From: Sphingomonas aurantiaca
Lineage (GTDB): Bacteria > Pseudomonadota > Alphaproteobacteria > Sphingomonadales > Sphingomonadaceae
DNA length: 64,000 nucleotides
Reading direction: 5' to 3'
Assembly: GCF_003050705.1 (NCBI RefSeq)
Contig: NZ_QAOG01000002.1
Span: forward strand, 558,001 to 622,000
Both the position numbers and the translations under genes were made by a program. Within the stretch, counting starts at the first letter, position 1. The number at the start of each line of letters is the position of its first letter. Below the pieces are notes generated by a model, which saw only the letters and a list, made by a program, of their open reading frames with translations, was not told the DNA's origin and made no database searches. Shown here in pieces: positions 1 through 9,372 of this stretch.

Positions 1-1
1 T

Positions 2-181
2 GCCGGCGGCGAGACGGCGTTGCGCGCGCGACTGCGGACGACGTTGCCGAGCTTCATGCAGCCCGGCCATTATCTGTGGCGCGAGGAATTACCGCGCAAT
101 GCCAATGGGAAGCTCGACAGGTCTGCCATCGCGACCGAGGTGCGGCAATCGTCGCTGGGCAACGAGGAGCACGTGCGATGA
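2..181 (+). CDS. C-terminal end of acyl-CoA/acyl-AMP ligase, exosortase A system-associated (partial)
   Basis: The frame is open from the window edge to a TGA at 179-181 and encodes the last 59 residues of an AMP-forming ligase. The segment LPRNANGKLDR carries the conserved A10-type lysine (NGKxDR) that contacts the adenylate in acyl-CoA synthetases and NRPS adenylation domains. The stop overlaps the next start (ATGA, 178-181), so it is translationally coupled to the PLP decarboxylase. In exosortase A loci this pair belongs to a set that appears to activate and load an acyl or amino-acyl group. That placement is inferred from the neighbourhood, since the body of the enzyme lies outside the window. 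Confidence 0.8.
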   Translation, partial: AGGETALRARLRTTLPSFMQPGHYLWREELPRNANGKLDRSAIATEVRQSSLGNEEHVR

Positions 182-1404
182 AACCGATGGGCGCTCTTCC
201 TCCGGAGTTCGCAGGCCAGTCGGGCTCGCTGACGATCGCCGGGCAGTCGGCTGACGACTGGGCACGGCAGGCGGGCGATACGCCGCTGTTCGTCTACGAC
301 ATGGCGATCGTCGCCGCACGCATCGCGCGGTTCCGCGCCGCGATGCCGGCGATCGATCTGCATTACGCGATCAAGGCCAATCCGCATGCCGATCTGCTCG
401 CGGCGATCGCGCCGCTCGTCGATGGGCTCGATGTCGCCTCGTCGGGCGAGCTCGCCCACGCGCTGGCCGTGAAGCCCGCCGCCGCGATCAGCTTTGCCGG
501 CCCAGGCAAGCGCGACGACGAACTCGTCGCCGCGATCACCGCGGGCGCCACGCTCAACGTCGAATCGGAAGGCGAGGCGGCGCGTGCGTTCGCGATCGGC
601 GATCGGCTCGGCCTGGCACCGCGGATGGCGGTGCGCGTGAACCCCGACATCGAACTGCGCGGATCGGGCATGCGGATGGGCGGCCGTGCGTCGCCGTTCG
701 GCGTCGATGCGGTGCGTGCCGCGGCGCTCGTGACGGCGATCGTCGGCGCCGGGGCGGACTGGCGTGGCTTTCATATCTATGCCGGCAGCCAAGCGCTCGA
801 TCCCGGCGCGATCATCGAGACGCAGGCCGCAACGCTCGCGCTCGCCGCGCGGCTGGCCGACCAAGCGGGCGTGGCGCCACCGCTCGTCAATCTGGGCGGC
901 GGGTTCGGCGTGCCCTATTTCGCTGGCGACGTGGCGCTCGACGTCGAGCGGGTCGGCGACGCGCTGGCCGAGGCGCTTGCGACGCGCGCGGCCATCCTCG
1001 GCGAGACGCGGTTCGCGATCGAGCTGGGGCGCTGGCTGGTGGCGGAGTCCGGTGTCTATCTCACGCGCATCGTCGACGTGAAGCAGAGCCAGGGCGAAAC
1101 CTTCGTCGTCGTCGATGGCGGTCTCAACCACCAACTCGCCGCCAGCGGCAATTTCGGCACCGTGGTGCGTCGCAACTATCCGATCGCGGTCGCGGCGCGC
1201 ATGGGTCAAGAAACCACGATCACCGCGTCCGTGGTCGGTCCGCTCTGCACCCCACTGGACCGGCTGGGCGACAAGGTCGCGCTCCCCGCGGCCGATGTCG
1301 GCGAGCTGATCGCGATCTTCATGGCGGGAGCTTATGGGGCAAGCGCCAGTCCGCGTGCGTTTCTCGGGCATCCACCTGCGATCGAGATCGTTACTCAATC
1401 ATAG
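178..1404 (+). CDS. PLP-dependent decarboxylase, exosortase A system-associated
   Basis: A 408-residue fold-type III (alanine racemase-like barrel) decarboxylase of the diaminopimelate/ornithine decarboxylase group. The PLP lysine is K66 in YAIKANP. A glycine-rich phosphate-binding segment (NLGGGFG) and the C-terminal GPLCTPLD with the dimer-active-site cysteine are present. Start 178 is chosen because its ATG overlaps the stop of the upstream ligase by 4 bp; a second ATG lies at 187. Such decarboxylases recur in exosortase A loci next to the acyl ligase and are thought to make an amine or amino-acyl decoration. The true substrate is unknown. It ends 159 bp before the export lipoprotein gene. 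Confidence 0.85.
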   Translation: MKPMGALPPEFAGQSGSLTIAGQSADDWARQAGDTPLFVYDMAIVAARIARFRAAMPAIDLHYAIKANPHADLLAAIAPLVDGLDVASSGELAHALAVKPAAAISFAGPGKRDDELVAAITAGATLNVESEGEAARAFAIGDRLGLAPRMAVRVNPDIELRGSGMRMGGRASPFGVDAVRAAALVTAIVGAGADWRGFHIYAGSQALDPGAIIETQAATLALAARLADQAGVAPPLVNLGGGFGVPYFAGDVALDVERVGDALAEALATRAAILGETRFAIELGRWLVAESGVYLTRIVDVKQSQGETFVVVDGGLNHQLAASGNFGTVVRRNYPIAVAARMGQETTITASVVGPLCTPLDRLGDKVALPAADVGELIAIFMAGAYGASASPRAFLGHPPAIEIVTQS

Positions 1405-1429
1405 CCTGTCGTTTACTGTCCCATTCTGG

Positions 1430-1443
1430 GGCCGGTGCCGGCC
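1430..1443. other. GC-only palindrome in the gap before the polysaccharide export gene
   Basis: GGCCGGTGCCGGCC is a perfect hairpin-forming repeat 25 bp after the decarboxylase stop. It has no T-run, so it is at best a weak terminator or attenuator. The rest of the gap (1405-1563) presumably holds the promoter of the export genes, but I could not pick a convincing -35/-10 pair. Confidence 0.3.
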
Positions 1444-1563
1444 GGGGGCATGGTTACGGGGCGCTCCTAACGCTATCTTCACCTGTTCCCGGCATAGCCG
1501 AGGCTGAGTTTAGCCGACCGTCGGGCAATCGACGGACGGTGTGGCGCCAGGAGAAAAGTGCCC

Positions 1564-2208
1564 ATGCGTTCCGGACCCGTTGCGAAATCCCTGCTGACCC
1601 TCGGCCTTGTTGGTGCCACCGTGTCCGCGTGCACCAGCACCGGCGGCCGCCCCGAACTGCCGCCTGCCGCCTATGTCGCGAACAAGGAATTGCCGGGCGA
1701 GGAATATGTGATCGGCCCGCTCGATCAGCTCAATATCTTCGTCTGGCGCAATCCCGAACTGTCGTCGAAGGTCCAGGTGCGCCCCGATGGCCGGATCACC
1801 ACGCCGCTGATCAACGACATGCCCGCGGTCGGAAAGACCCCGGCGATGCTCAGCGACGACATCAAGAAGGCGCTGGGGGCCTATATCAAGGACCCGATCG
1901 TCTCGGTGATCGTCGAGAATTTCAGCGGCACCTACGGCCAGCAGGTCCGCATCGTCGGCGCGACCGAAAAGCCCGCGTCGATCCCGTACCGCGCCAACAT
2001 GACCCTCCTCGACGCGATGATCGCGGTCGGCGGGCTCAGCCAATATGCAGCGGGCAACAAGGCGCGGCTGGTCCGCTACGACCGGGCTACCGGCAAGCAG
2101 ACCGAGTTCGCGTTGCAGATCGGCAACCTGCTGAAGAAGGGCGATTCGTCGGCCAATGTCCGGCTCGAACCCGGTGATGTGATCATCATCCCCGAATCGA
2201 TGTTCTGA
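1564..2208 (+). CDS. XrtA-associated polysaccharide export lipoprotein (Wza/GumB family)
   Basis: A 214-residue outer-membrane polysaccharide export protein. The N-terminus is a lipoprotein signal with the lipobox cysteine at residue 23 (TVSAC). It is followed by the Poly_export domain (PGEEYVIGPLDQLNIFVWR, about 45-130) and one SLBB-like domain (QVRIVGATEKP onward). The protein ends in MF. ATG 1564 is preferred over GTG 1558 because AGGAG at 1549-1553 is 10 bp from the ATG and too close to the GTG. It would form the outer-membrane exit pore for the polysaccharide, working with the chain-length protein and autokinase just downstream. Confidence 0.9.
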   Translation: MRSGPVAKSLLTLGLVGATVSACTSTGGRPELPPAAYVANKELPGEEYVIGPLDQLNIFVWRNPELSSKVQVRPDGRITTPLINDMPAVGKTPAMLSDDIKKALGAYIKDPIVSVIVENFSGTYGQQVRIVGATEKPASIPYRANMTLLDAMIAVGGLSQYAAGNKARLVRYDRATGKQTEFALQIGNLLKKGDSSANVRLEPGDVIIIPESMF

Positions 2209-2218
2209 GGCACGCGCG

Positions 2219-3742
2219 ATGAACGGGATCTACGACGAGGTGCGAATCGCGCTCCATGCGATCTGGACGCGGCGCTGGCTGGCGCTGGCGGTGGCGTGGG
2301 GCGTCTGCGTGCTCGGCTGGCTGGTCGTGTCGCAGATCCCGAGCCGCTACGAATCGACGTCGCGCGTGTTCGTCCAGATGCAGACGATCCTGCCTGCGGG
2401 GATGGACGGCGTGCCGCAGAGCACGCCGATGACCGTCGACACGATCCGCACGACGCTGATCTCGGCGGTGAACCTCGAAAAGGTGGTGCGCGGCACCGAT
2501 CTGGCGGCGACCATCTCCAGCGATCGCGACGTCGCCGACCGGGTCGCGAGCCTGGCGCCCAACATCAAGATCGCGTCGCAGCAGGACAATGTCTTCCAGA
2601 TCACGACAAGCGCCTCCAGCCCCAAGCTCGCGCGCCAGATCACGCAGAAGCTGATCGACCTGTTCGTCGAGCAGAACCTTGCCGGTGATCGCTCCAAGAC
2701 GACGCAGAGCCTGACGTTCCTCGATCAGCAGCTCGCCGCCCGGCAGAAGCAGCTGGCGGATGCCGAGGCCAAGCGCGCCGATTTCCAGAATCGCTATCTC
2801 GGCAGCCTCCCGGGCACCGGCTCGGTCAGCGACCGGATCAGCGCCGCGCGCTCGCAGATGTCGCAGGTCGACGGTGATCTCGCCGCCGCGCAGTCGAGCC
2901 TGTCCGCGGTGCAGGGGCAGATGGCCGGCACGCCGGCGACCGTCGCGGGGGCAGGGGGTGTCGCCGGCGCGATCGGCCCGGCGCGTGCGCGGCTCCAGGC
3001 GATCCAGGGCCAGCTCGCCGATGCGCGTGCGCGCGGCTATACCGAGAACCACCCCGATGTCGTCGCGCTCAAGAGCCAGCTGGCGGCCGCGACCGCGGCG
3101 GCGCGCAGCGAGCCCTTGTCGGGCGGCAGTGGCGGCAGCAGCGCGCAAAACCCGCTTTACGCCTCGCTCCAGTCGATGGTCGCGGATCGCACCGCGACGG
3201 TCGCTTCGCTGCGGATGCGGCGCAGCCAGTTGCAGGGCGATCTCGACCTGCTCAACTCGAAGCTGACGGGCGATCCCGAGGTCGCCGCCGAGCAGGGCTC
3301 GATCGATCGCGATTACCAGGTGCTCAAGGACCAGTATGACGCGTTGCTCAAACAGCGTGAGCAGACCGCGATCGTCGGGCAGGCGCAGTCGCAGAGCGAT
3401 CACGTCAAGTTCAGCGTGATCGATCCACCGACGATGCCGAGCAAGCCCAGCGCACCCAACCGGATGCTGCTGCTCACCGGCGTCCTGGTCGCCGGGCTTG
3501 CGGCGGGGATCGGCGCGGCGTTCGCGATGGGCCAGTTGCGCGCGACGTTCGCGACCAGCAGCCGGCTCGAGAAGGTGGCGGGCATGCCGGTGATCGGCTC
3601 GATCGGCGAGGTCGTTACCCGCGTGCAATCGAACCATCGCCGCCGTAAGTTCAAGATGTTCCTGGGCGGCACCGCCGCGCTGGGTGCCGCCTATGTGTTG
3701 CTGCTGGGGGTAGAGATCCTCCAGCGCGGCCTGGCGGCCTGA
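2219..3742 (+). CDS. XrtA-associated polysaccharide chain-length determinant (Wzz-type)
   Basis: A 507-residue polysaccharide co-polymerase of the inner membrane. It has an N-terminal membrane segment (about 20-40, WLALAVAWGVCVLGWLVVS), a Wzz domain, a long periplasmic coiled coil (about 170-400) with a low-complexity GGSGGSS linker, the conserved proline-rich stretch before the second helix (DPPTMPSKPSAPNR), and a second membrane segment near 430. A further hydrophobic stretch near the C-terminus (about 485-505) may be a third. It begins 10 bp after the export gene. The kinase domain is a separate gene (3748-4758), as is usual in exosortase A loci, so the two products should act as a pair controlling chain length. 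Confidence 0.9.
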   Translation: MNGIYDEVRIALHAIWTRRWLALAVAWGVCVLGWLVVSQIPSRYESTSRVFVQMQTILPAGMDGVPQSTPMTVDTIRTTLISAVNLEKVVRGTDLAATISSDRDVADRVASLAPNIKIASQQDNVFQITTSASSPKLARQITQKLIDLFVEQNLAGDRSKTTQSLTFLDQQLAARQKQLADAEAKRADFQNRYLGSLPGTGSVSDRISAARSQMSQVDGDLAAAQSSLSAVQGQMAGTPATVAGAGGVAGAIGPARARLQAIQGQLADARARGYTENHPDVVALKSQLAAATAAARSEPLSGGSGGSSAQNPLYASLQSMVADRTATVASLRMRRSQLQGDLDLLNSKLTGDPEVAAEQGSIDRDYQVLKDQYDALLKQREQTAIVGQAQSQSDHVKFSVIDPPTMPSKPSAPNRMLLLTGVLVAGLAAGIGAAFAMGQLRATFATSSRLEKVAGMPVIGSIGEVVTRVQSNHRRRKFKMFLGGTAALGAAYVLLLGVEILQRGLAA

Positions 3743-3747
3743 AGGGT

Positions 3748-4758
3748 ATGACCGTGACGAAACCAGATCGCGAACCCTCGCTGCTCGAACGTGCGGCCAA
3801 GGTGTACGACTTCACCGCCCATGCTCGTGCCCGCGGCGGCGTCGTGCCGCCCGTGCAGCCCGCGGCGCCGGTCGTCGATACGCCGGTCGCCGCCCCGGCG
3901 CCCGCCGCGGCACCGGCTCCCGATTTCGCCGACGCGACCTTCCTGGCGATCCCCGAGGAACTGCGCGCGCCGATCGGCGACGAGTTCGGCGACGAGGTCT
4001 ATTACCCCGAGGATCCGGACGACACCGCACGGATCGATCGCGGGATGCTCGCCGCCAACGGCATGATCGTGCCCGGCGCACCGGTCGGTCCGCTCGCGGA
4101 GGAGTTTCGCCTGATCAAGCGGCAGCTGCTGATCGCCAGCGCGCGGATCGCCGAAAGCGAAAGCGCGGACAAGGCGCGGATGATCCTGGTGTGCTCGGCC
4201 CGCCCGGAGGACGGCAAGACGTTCTGCGCGATCAACCTCGCGCTCTCGATTGCGGCGGAGCGCGACACCGAAGTCCTGCTCGTCGATGCCGATGTCGCAA
4301 AGCCCGATATCGTCAAGCAGCTGGGCCTGATCGACGGTCCCGGCCTGCTCGACGCGCTGAGCGATTCGCGGATCGACGTGGAGGATCTCGTCATCGCGAC
4401 CGACGTGCCGCATCTCTCGATCCTCCCCGCGGGCACGAAGACCGCGATGGATACCGAACTCCTTGCCAGCGCGCGCACCAGGGCGGTCATCGCGCGGCTG
4501 CTCGCCGCAAACCCGCGCCGGATCATCATCATCGATTCGCCGCCTGCACTGGCCGCCTCCGCCGCATCGGTGCTGGCGATGCGGGTCGGCCAGGTGATGC
4601 TCGTCGTCCGTGCCGATCGCACGCCCGAGAGCGAATTGCGCGCCGCGGTCAACATTCTCGACGGATGCGAGCATATCCAGCTCGTCCTCAACGCCGTCGC
4701 GTACGTCCAGGGCGGCGCGCGCTTTGGCAGCTATTACGGTCAGGACAGCGCCCAATGA
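3748..4758 (+). CDS. XrtA-associated tyrosine autokinase (BY-kinase/CpsD type)
   Basis: A 336-residue cytoplasmic BY-kinase. Walker A is at 150-158 (SARPEDGKT), the Walker A-prime motif is LLVDADV near 177, and the third motif is IIIIDSPP near 250. There is a proline/alanine-rich N-terminal tail (30-60) and a short tyrosine tail (GSYYGQ) instead of a long tyrosine cluster. It follows the chain-length gene by 5 bp. It should phosphorylate itself and gate polymerisation through the membrane protein encoded just upstream. The last four bases overlap the start of the barrel gene. Confidence 0.88.
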   Translation: MTVTKPDREPSLLERAAKVYDFTAHARARGGVVPPVQPAAPVVDTPVAAPAPAAAPAPDFADATFLAIPEELRAPIGDEFGDEVYYPEDPDDTARIDRGMLAANGMIVPGAPVGPLAEEFRLIKRQLLIASARIAESESADKARMILVCSARPEDGKTFCAINLALSIAAERDTEVLLVDADVAKPDIVKQLGLIDGPGLLDALSDSRIDVEDLVIATDVPHLSILPAGTKTAMDTELLASARTRAVIARLLAANPRRIIIIDSPPALAASAASVLAMRVGQVMLVVRADRTPESELRAAVNILDGCEHIQLVLNAVAYVQGGARFGSYYGQDSAQ

Positions 4759-6389
4759 TCCGCCACGCCTCTCGCAGCCTCGCATGCGTTGGCGGTGCGG
4801 CGACGCTCGTCGCGCTCGCTTATCCGGCCGCGGCGCAGGACGCGCCACGAGTCACCGTCAGGCCCTATATCGAGGCCAGCCAGATCCTCGACGCCGATCT
4901 CAGCGGCGGCGACACGCTGACCTATACCAGCCTTGCGGCGGGCGTCGACGCGACCATCGCGACGCCGCGCGTGGCCGGGCAGGTCAGCTATCGCTACGAA
5001 CGCCGCTTCGCGTGGAACGACGATGTCGGCGACAGCGATATCCATTCGGGGCTGGCGCGCGTCGATGCCAAGCTCAACCGCAACCTGACGATCGAGGCGG
5101 GCGGCATCGCTACGCGCACCCGGTCGGACATCCGCGGCGCCGCGCCCGGCCTGCTCGTCGGCAATGTCGACAACGTCTCGCAGCTGTATGCGGTCTATGC
5201 CGGCCCCAGCTTCACCGGCGTCGCCGGCCCCGTCACGTTCAACGCCAATTACCGGCTCGGCTATACCAAGGTCGAGACGCCGACCTTCGCCGATACGAGC
5301 ATCGGCGGGCAGCGGCTCGATTATTACGACGATTCGATCGGCCACACCGCGACCGCCAGCGCGACGGTCGCCCCGGGCATGATCGCGCCGTTCGGCGTCA
5401 CGCTGAGCGGCGCCTATGACCGCGAGACCGCCAGCCAACTCAAGCAGCGCTACGAAGGCTATTATGGCCGCGGCGACGTGCTCCAGCCGATCTCCCCCTA
5501 TGTCGCGCTGACCGCGGGCGTCGGCTATGAGAAGATCGAGACCAGCCAGAAGGACGCGCTGGTCGACGCGACCGGTGCGCCGGTCCTCGACGAGGACGGC
5601 CGGTTCGTCACCAACGCCGCATCCCCGCGCCGGATCGCCTACCGCACCGACGGCATCTACTACGACGCTGGCGTCGTCTGGCGTCCCAATCGCCGCACCT
5701 CGGTCGAAGGGCATATCGGCAAGCGCTATGGCTCGCTGAGCTATACCGGCACCGCGACCTATCAGGCGTCGCAGTCCGTCGGTCTCGCGGTCAACGTTTA
5801 TGACGGCGTCCAGACGTTCGGCCGCCAGCTCCGCACCGGGCTCGCCAACCTCCCGACCAGCTTCGTCTCGGGCCAGCAACAGGGCTTTGGCCAGCAGTTC
5901 AACGGCTGCGTCTTCGGCTCCAGCGGCGCGCAGCCCGGCGCGTGCCTCAACGACGTGTTCCAGTCGATCTCGACGTCGAGCTACCGCGCCCGCGGGATCG
6001 ACGGCGTGCTGATCGCGACGCGCGGGCGGTCGACCTGGGGCGCGGGCATCGGTTATGCCAGCCGCAAGCTCTATTCGCCGCGGCTCGCGCCGGGCCTCGT
6101 CGTCAGCGGCCTCGACGACCAGAGCTATTACGGGCAACTTTTCTACGCACGTTCGTTGACCCCGGTGTCGGGCATCAACACCGATCTGTTCGTGAATTAC
6201 TATGACAGCGGCGTCGAGGATATCACGGGCGACACCAGCGTTTGGTCCTATGGCGGGACCGGAACCTATTATCGTAATTTCGGACGGCTCGGCACGACCG
6301 CGTCGCTCGGACTCTACAGCTTCAAGGTCGGTGATCTCGATAGCGACTGGTCGGCGCAGGCGCTGATCGGTGCGCGGTACCAGTTCTGA
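4755..6389 (+). CDS. Outer-membrane beta-barrel protein, PEP-CTERM/XrtA system-associated
   Basis: A 544-residue exported protein with a signal peptide cut near AYPAAAQ (about residue 28). Alternating aromatic/polar strands follow, and the C-terminal residue is phenylalanine (GARYQF), the usual signal for outer-membrane barrel assembly. It belongs to the TIGR03016-like family of exosortase A loci. The start at 4755 forms an ATGA overlap with the kinase stop. The likely role is in the envelope passage or anchoring of the polysaccharide. Nothing in the sequence specifies the ligand. Confidence 0.82.
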   Translation: MIRHASRSLACVGGAATLVALAYPAAAQDAPRVTVRPYIEASQILDADLSGGDTLTYTSLAAGVDATIATPRVAGQVSYRYERRFAWNDDVGDSDIHSGLARVDAKLNRNLTIEAGGIATRTRSDIRGAAPGLLVGNVDNVSQLYAVYAGPSFTGVAGPVTFNANYRLGYTKVETPTFADTSIGGQRLDYYDDSIGHTATASATVAPGMIAPFGVTLSGAYDRETASQLKQRYEGYYGRGDVLQPISPYVALTAGVGYEKIETSQKDALVDATGAPVLDEDGRFVTNAASPRRIAYRTDGIYYDAGVVWRPNRRTSVEGHIGKRYGSLSYTGTATYQASQSVGLAVNVYDGVQTFGRQLRTGLANLPTSFVSGQQQGFGQQFNGCVFGSSGAQPGACLNDVFQSISTSSYRARGIDGVLIATRGRSTWGAGIGYASRKLYSPRLAPGLVVSGLDDQSYYGQLFYARSLTPVSGINTDLFVNYYDSGVEDITGDTSVWSYGGTGTYYRNFGRLGTTASLGLYSFKVGDLDSDWSAQALIGARYQF

Positions 6390-6402
6390 AGGCGAGCAGC
6401 TT

Positions 6403-7473
6403 ATGTACGACGAACATTATGGATTGACGGGTCGCCCGTTCCAGCTGACCCCCGATCCCAAATTCTGGTTCGAAACCGGCACGCACCGCAAGGCGATGGC
6501 GTATCTCGGCTATGGCCTTGCGCAGGGTGAGGGCTTCATCGTCATCACCGGCGATATCGGCGCGGGCAAGACGACGCTCGTCGGCCATCTGATGGACACG
6601 ATCGATCACCAGCAGCTCAACGCGATCAAGCTGGTATCGACCGCGATCGAGGCGGACGACCTGCTGCGCATCGTCGCGACCGAGCTTCAGGTGGATCCGT
6701 CGGGGCTGACCAAGGCCGAACTGCTGACCGCGATCGAGCGCGGGCTGCACGCGGTCGCGCGCACTGGCAAACGCACGCTGCTCATCGTCGACGAGGCGCA
6801 GGCCTTGCCCGTGTCCGCGCTCGAGGAACTGCGGATGCTGTCGAACTTCCAGGCGGGCGGCCATGCGCTGTTGCAGATCGTCCTGCTCGGCCAGCCCGAG
6901 TTCCGCGATCGGCTGCACGGCTCCGACCGGCTTGAACAGCTCCGCCAGCGCGTAATCGCGATCCACCATCTCGATCCGATGGAGGAGCATGAGGTTTCCG
7001 ACTATCTCGCGCATCGCCTGACGGTGGTCGGCTGGACCGGTAACCCGGACTTTTCCGACGATGCGTTTGCCGCCTTCTATGCCGCCTCGGCAGGCGTCCC
7101 GCGCCGCCTGAACCTGCTCGCCGGGCGCGTGATGCTCTATGCCGCGATCGAGGATCTGCGGGTCATCGATGCCGCCGTCGTGCGGTCGGTACAACGCGAT
7201 CTCGAAGGTGATCTGCCGACGCTGGCCACCGATACGGGGAAGGGCGCCGCTACGCCCGCGGCATCGATCGCGCAGCCTGCGCCCGTCGCCGAAGCACCCC
7301 GCACCGATCCGGCGATCGAGGATCGTATCGCCGCGCTCGAGGCGCGCTTGGAGGTGCAGGACAAGGCGCTGCGCCGCGTGCTGACGTTGCTGGTCGACTG
7401 GGTCGAGAGCGATACCGACAAGCCCGACTATGCGCCGATCCGCGGCGTCGCTGCCTGGCATGATGCCGCGTAA
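6403..7473 (+). CDS. XrtA-associated ATPase (ExeA/GspA-like AAA)
   Basis: A 356-residue AAA ATPase with the N-terminal MYDEHYGLTGRPFQLTPDP signature of ExeA-like proteins. Walker A is GDIGAGKTT, Walker B is LLIVDEAQAL, and a sensor-like LLGQPEF follows. The C-terminal 80 residues are proline/alanine-rich, then a short coiled coil (IEDRIAALEARLEVQDKAL). Start 6403 is chosen because the family signature begins there and AAGGCGAG lies just upstream. The protein is a standard member of exosortase A loci. It is presumed to energise or assemble export machinery, but its partner is unknown. Confidence 0.88.
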   Translation: MYDEHYGLTGRPFQLTPDPKFWFETGTHRKAMAYLGYGLAQGEGFIVITGDIGAGKTTLVGHLMDTIDHQQLNAIKLVSTAIEADDLLRIVATELQVDPSGLTKAELLTAIERGLHAVARTGKRTLLIVDEAQALPVSALEELRMLSNFQAGGHALLQIVLLGQPEFRDRLHGSDRLEQLRQRVIAIHHLDPMEEHEVSDYLAHRLTVVGWTGNPDFSDDAFAAFYAASAGVPRRLNLLAGRVMLYAAIEDLRVIDAAVVRSVQRDLEGDLPTLATDTGKGAATPAASIAQPAPVAEAPRTDPAIEDRIAALEARLEVQDKALRRVLTLLVDWVESDTDKPDYAPIRGVAAWHDAA

Positions 7474-7474
7474 G

Positions 7475-8335
7475 ATGAGCGGCGTAAAAGCGCCTGTCCT
7501 CAACGGCATGTCCGTCGATGTTGAGGACTGGTTTCAGGTCGGCGCCTTCGAAAACGTCATCGACAAGGCGGACTGGGACTCGCTGATGCCGCGCGTCGAG
7601 GCGAACACCGACGCGGCGCTCGCACTGTTCGCCGAGCGCGACACCAAGGCGACGTTCTTCACGCTTGGCTGGGTCGCGCATCGCTATCCCGCGCTGATCC
7701 GCCGGATCGTCGATGCGGGACATGAGATCGCCAGCCACGGCTGGGATCACCAGCGAGTCTTCACGATGACTCCGGACGTCTTTCGCGCCGACCTGATCCG
7801 CGCGCGGACCGCGATCGAGGATGCGGCGGGTATGGCGGTCACGGGCTATCGCGCGCCCAGCTTCTCGATCGATCAGCGGACTCCCTGGGCGCATGTCGAA
7901 CTCGCCGATGCAGGCTATGCCTATTCGTCGAGCGTCGCGCCGGTGAAGCACGACCATTATGGCTGGCTCGATGCGCCGCGGTATGGCTTCAAGCCGCTCC
8001 CCGACAGCGCGCTGATCGAGGTGCCGGTGACGGTAGCCAAGTTCGGCGAGCGCAAGCTTGCGACCGGCGGCGGCTTCTTCCGCCTGTTGCCCGCCGCGAT
8101 CACCGATTTCGCGGTGCGTCAGGTCAACCGCGAAGATCGTCCGGCGATGTTCTATTTCCACCCATGGGAGATCGATCCGTCGCAGCCGCGCGTCGATGCC
8201 GCACCGATGCGCTCCAAGATCCGCCATTATTCACGGCTCGGCGCGATGGCGGGCAAGCTGCGCGGGTTGCTCGGTCGTCATGCCTGGGGCCGCGTCGATG
8301 CGGTCGTCGCGCGCGAAGCGGCCCGGCTGGCGTGA
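7475..8335 (+). CDS. XrtA-associated polysaccharide deacetylase (NodB domain, DUF3473)
   Basis: A 286-residue NodB-type carbohydrate esterase. SVDVEDWFQV holds the metal/catalytic aspartates, HEIASHGWDHQ supplies the metal histidines, and GYRAPSFSI is the third motif. The C-terminal DUF3473 part contains FYFHPWEIDP. The ATG at 7475 starts 1 bp after the ATPase stop; an in-frame ATG at 7463 is possible. It probably removes acetyl groups from the secreted polysaccharide. The end overlaps the FemAB-like gene (GTGA, 8332-8335). Confidence 0.87.
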   Translation: MSGVKAPVLNGMSVDVEDWFQVGAFENVIDKADWDSLMPRVEANTDAALALFAERDTKATFFTLGWVAHRYPALIRRIVDAGHEIASHGWDHQRVFTMTPDVFRADLIRARTAIEDAAGMAVTGYRAPSFSIDQRTPWAHVELADAGYAYSSSVAPVKHDHYGWLDAPRYGFKPLPDSALIEVPVTVAKFGERKLATGGGFFRLLPAAITDFAVRQVNREDRPAMFYFHPWEIDPSQPRVDAAPMRSKIRHYSRLGAMAGKLRGLLGRHAWGRVDAVVAREAARLA

Positions 8336-9372
8336 CCGCACCCATGCCCGTCGGCGTGCGCGAGGCCGACCTCCGCGATCCGGCCGAGTGCGCGCGGATC
8401 GCGGCCTTCGTCGCGGTGACCGATGGGGCGACGCCGTTTCATCTGCCGCAATGGAGCCGCGCCGTGCAGGAGGGGTGTGGCCAACGCGCGCACTATCTGC
8501 TGTCCGAGGATGCCAGCGGTGCGATCCTCGGCGTGCTGCCGTTGACCGAGATGCGCTCGCTGCTGTTCGGGCGCGCGCTGGTGTCGACCGGGTTCGGCGT
8601 CGATGGCGGCGTACTGGGGGCGTCGATCGAGCCGCTCGCGGCGGGGGCGTGGAACCTGGCGCTGCGGTTAGGCTGCCCATCGGTAGAACTCCGCGGCGGC
8701 GCGGCGCCCGACGGCTGGACCAGCGACGAGACGAGCTATCTCGGGTTTGCGCGGGATCTCGCGGTGGACGAGGCGGCCGAACTGCTCGCAATCCCGCGCA
8801 AACAGCGCGCCGAGGTTCGCCGTTCGCTCGGGCTTGATCTCGAGATCGTGACTGGCAACGATCGCGCGCTGCTCGACGAGCATTATCGGATTTACGCGGA
8901 GTCGGTCCGCAACCTCGGGACGCCGGTCTTTCCCGCGAAACTTTTCCGGTGTGTTGCGAGCATGATGGACGCCGATGTTCTCACCGTTCGGCATCAGGGT
9001 GTCGCCGTCGCCAGCGTGCTCAGCCTGTATTTCAACGGCACCGTCTATCCCTATTGGGGCGGCGGGACCGATGCGGCGCGCGCGCTGCGCGCCAATGACC
9101 GGATGTATTTCGCGCTGATGGCGCACGCGCGCGCGAAAGGCTGCACGCGGTTCGATTTCGGCCGCTCGAAGACCGATACGGGCGCGGCGGCGTTCAAGAA
9201 GAACTGGGGCTTCACGCCAGAGCCACGGCTCTACGCGAAGCGCAGCGTTGGCCCCGCGCGCGAGGTGAACCCGCTCAATCCCAAATACGCGCTGATGGTG
9301 CGGACATGGAAGCGGTTGCCGCTCTGGGCCGCCACCGCAGCGGGGCCGTGGATCTCCCGAGGCCTGGGGTGA
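8332..9372 (+). CDS. FemAB-like acyltransferase, XrtA/PEP-CTERM system-associated
   Basis: A 346-residue GNAT-fold protein of the FemAB family. The C-terminal half has the typical region around SVLSLYFNGTVYPYWGG and the FDFGRSKTDTGAAAFKKNWG signature. FemAB relatives transfer aminoacyl groups from tRNA. The family found in exosortase A loci is assumed to modify the polysaccharide or its carrier, with no demonstrated substrate. I chose the GTG at 8332, which overlaps the deacetylase stop; an ATG at 8344 is the alternative and would remove four residues. The end overlaps the glycosyltransferase by GTGA. Confidence 0.8.
   Translation: MTAPMPVGVREADLRDPAECARIAAFVAVTDGATPFHLPQWSRAVQEGCGQRAHYLLSEDASGAILGVLPLTEMRSLLFGRALVSTGFGVDGGVLGASIEPLAAGAWNLALRLGCPSVELRGGAAPDGWTSDETSYLGFARDLAVDEAAELLAIPRKQRAEVRRSLGLDLEIVTGNDRALLDEHYRIYAESVRNLGTPVFPAKLFRCVASMMDADVLTVRHQGVAVASVLSLYFNGTVYPYWGGGTDAARALRANDRMYFALMAHARAKGCTRFDFGRSKTDTGAAAFKKNWGFTPEPRLYAKRSVGPAREVNPLNPKYALMVRTWKRLPLWAATAAGPWISRGLG

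Noticed and set aside
70..1398. Antisense frame as long as the PLP decarboxylase
   Set aside because: Mirror of a real gene; Arg/His/Asp-rich with no fold.
4191..4754. Extended N-terminus for the outer-membrane barrel protein
   Set aside because: The extension overlaps the kinase gene in another frame; a normal signal peptide begins at 4755.
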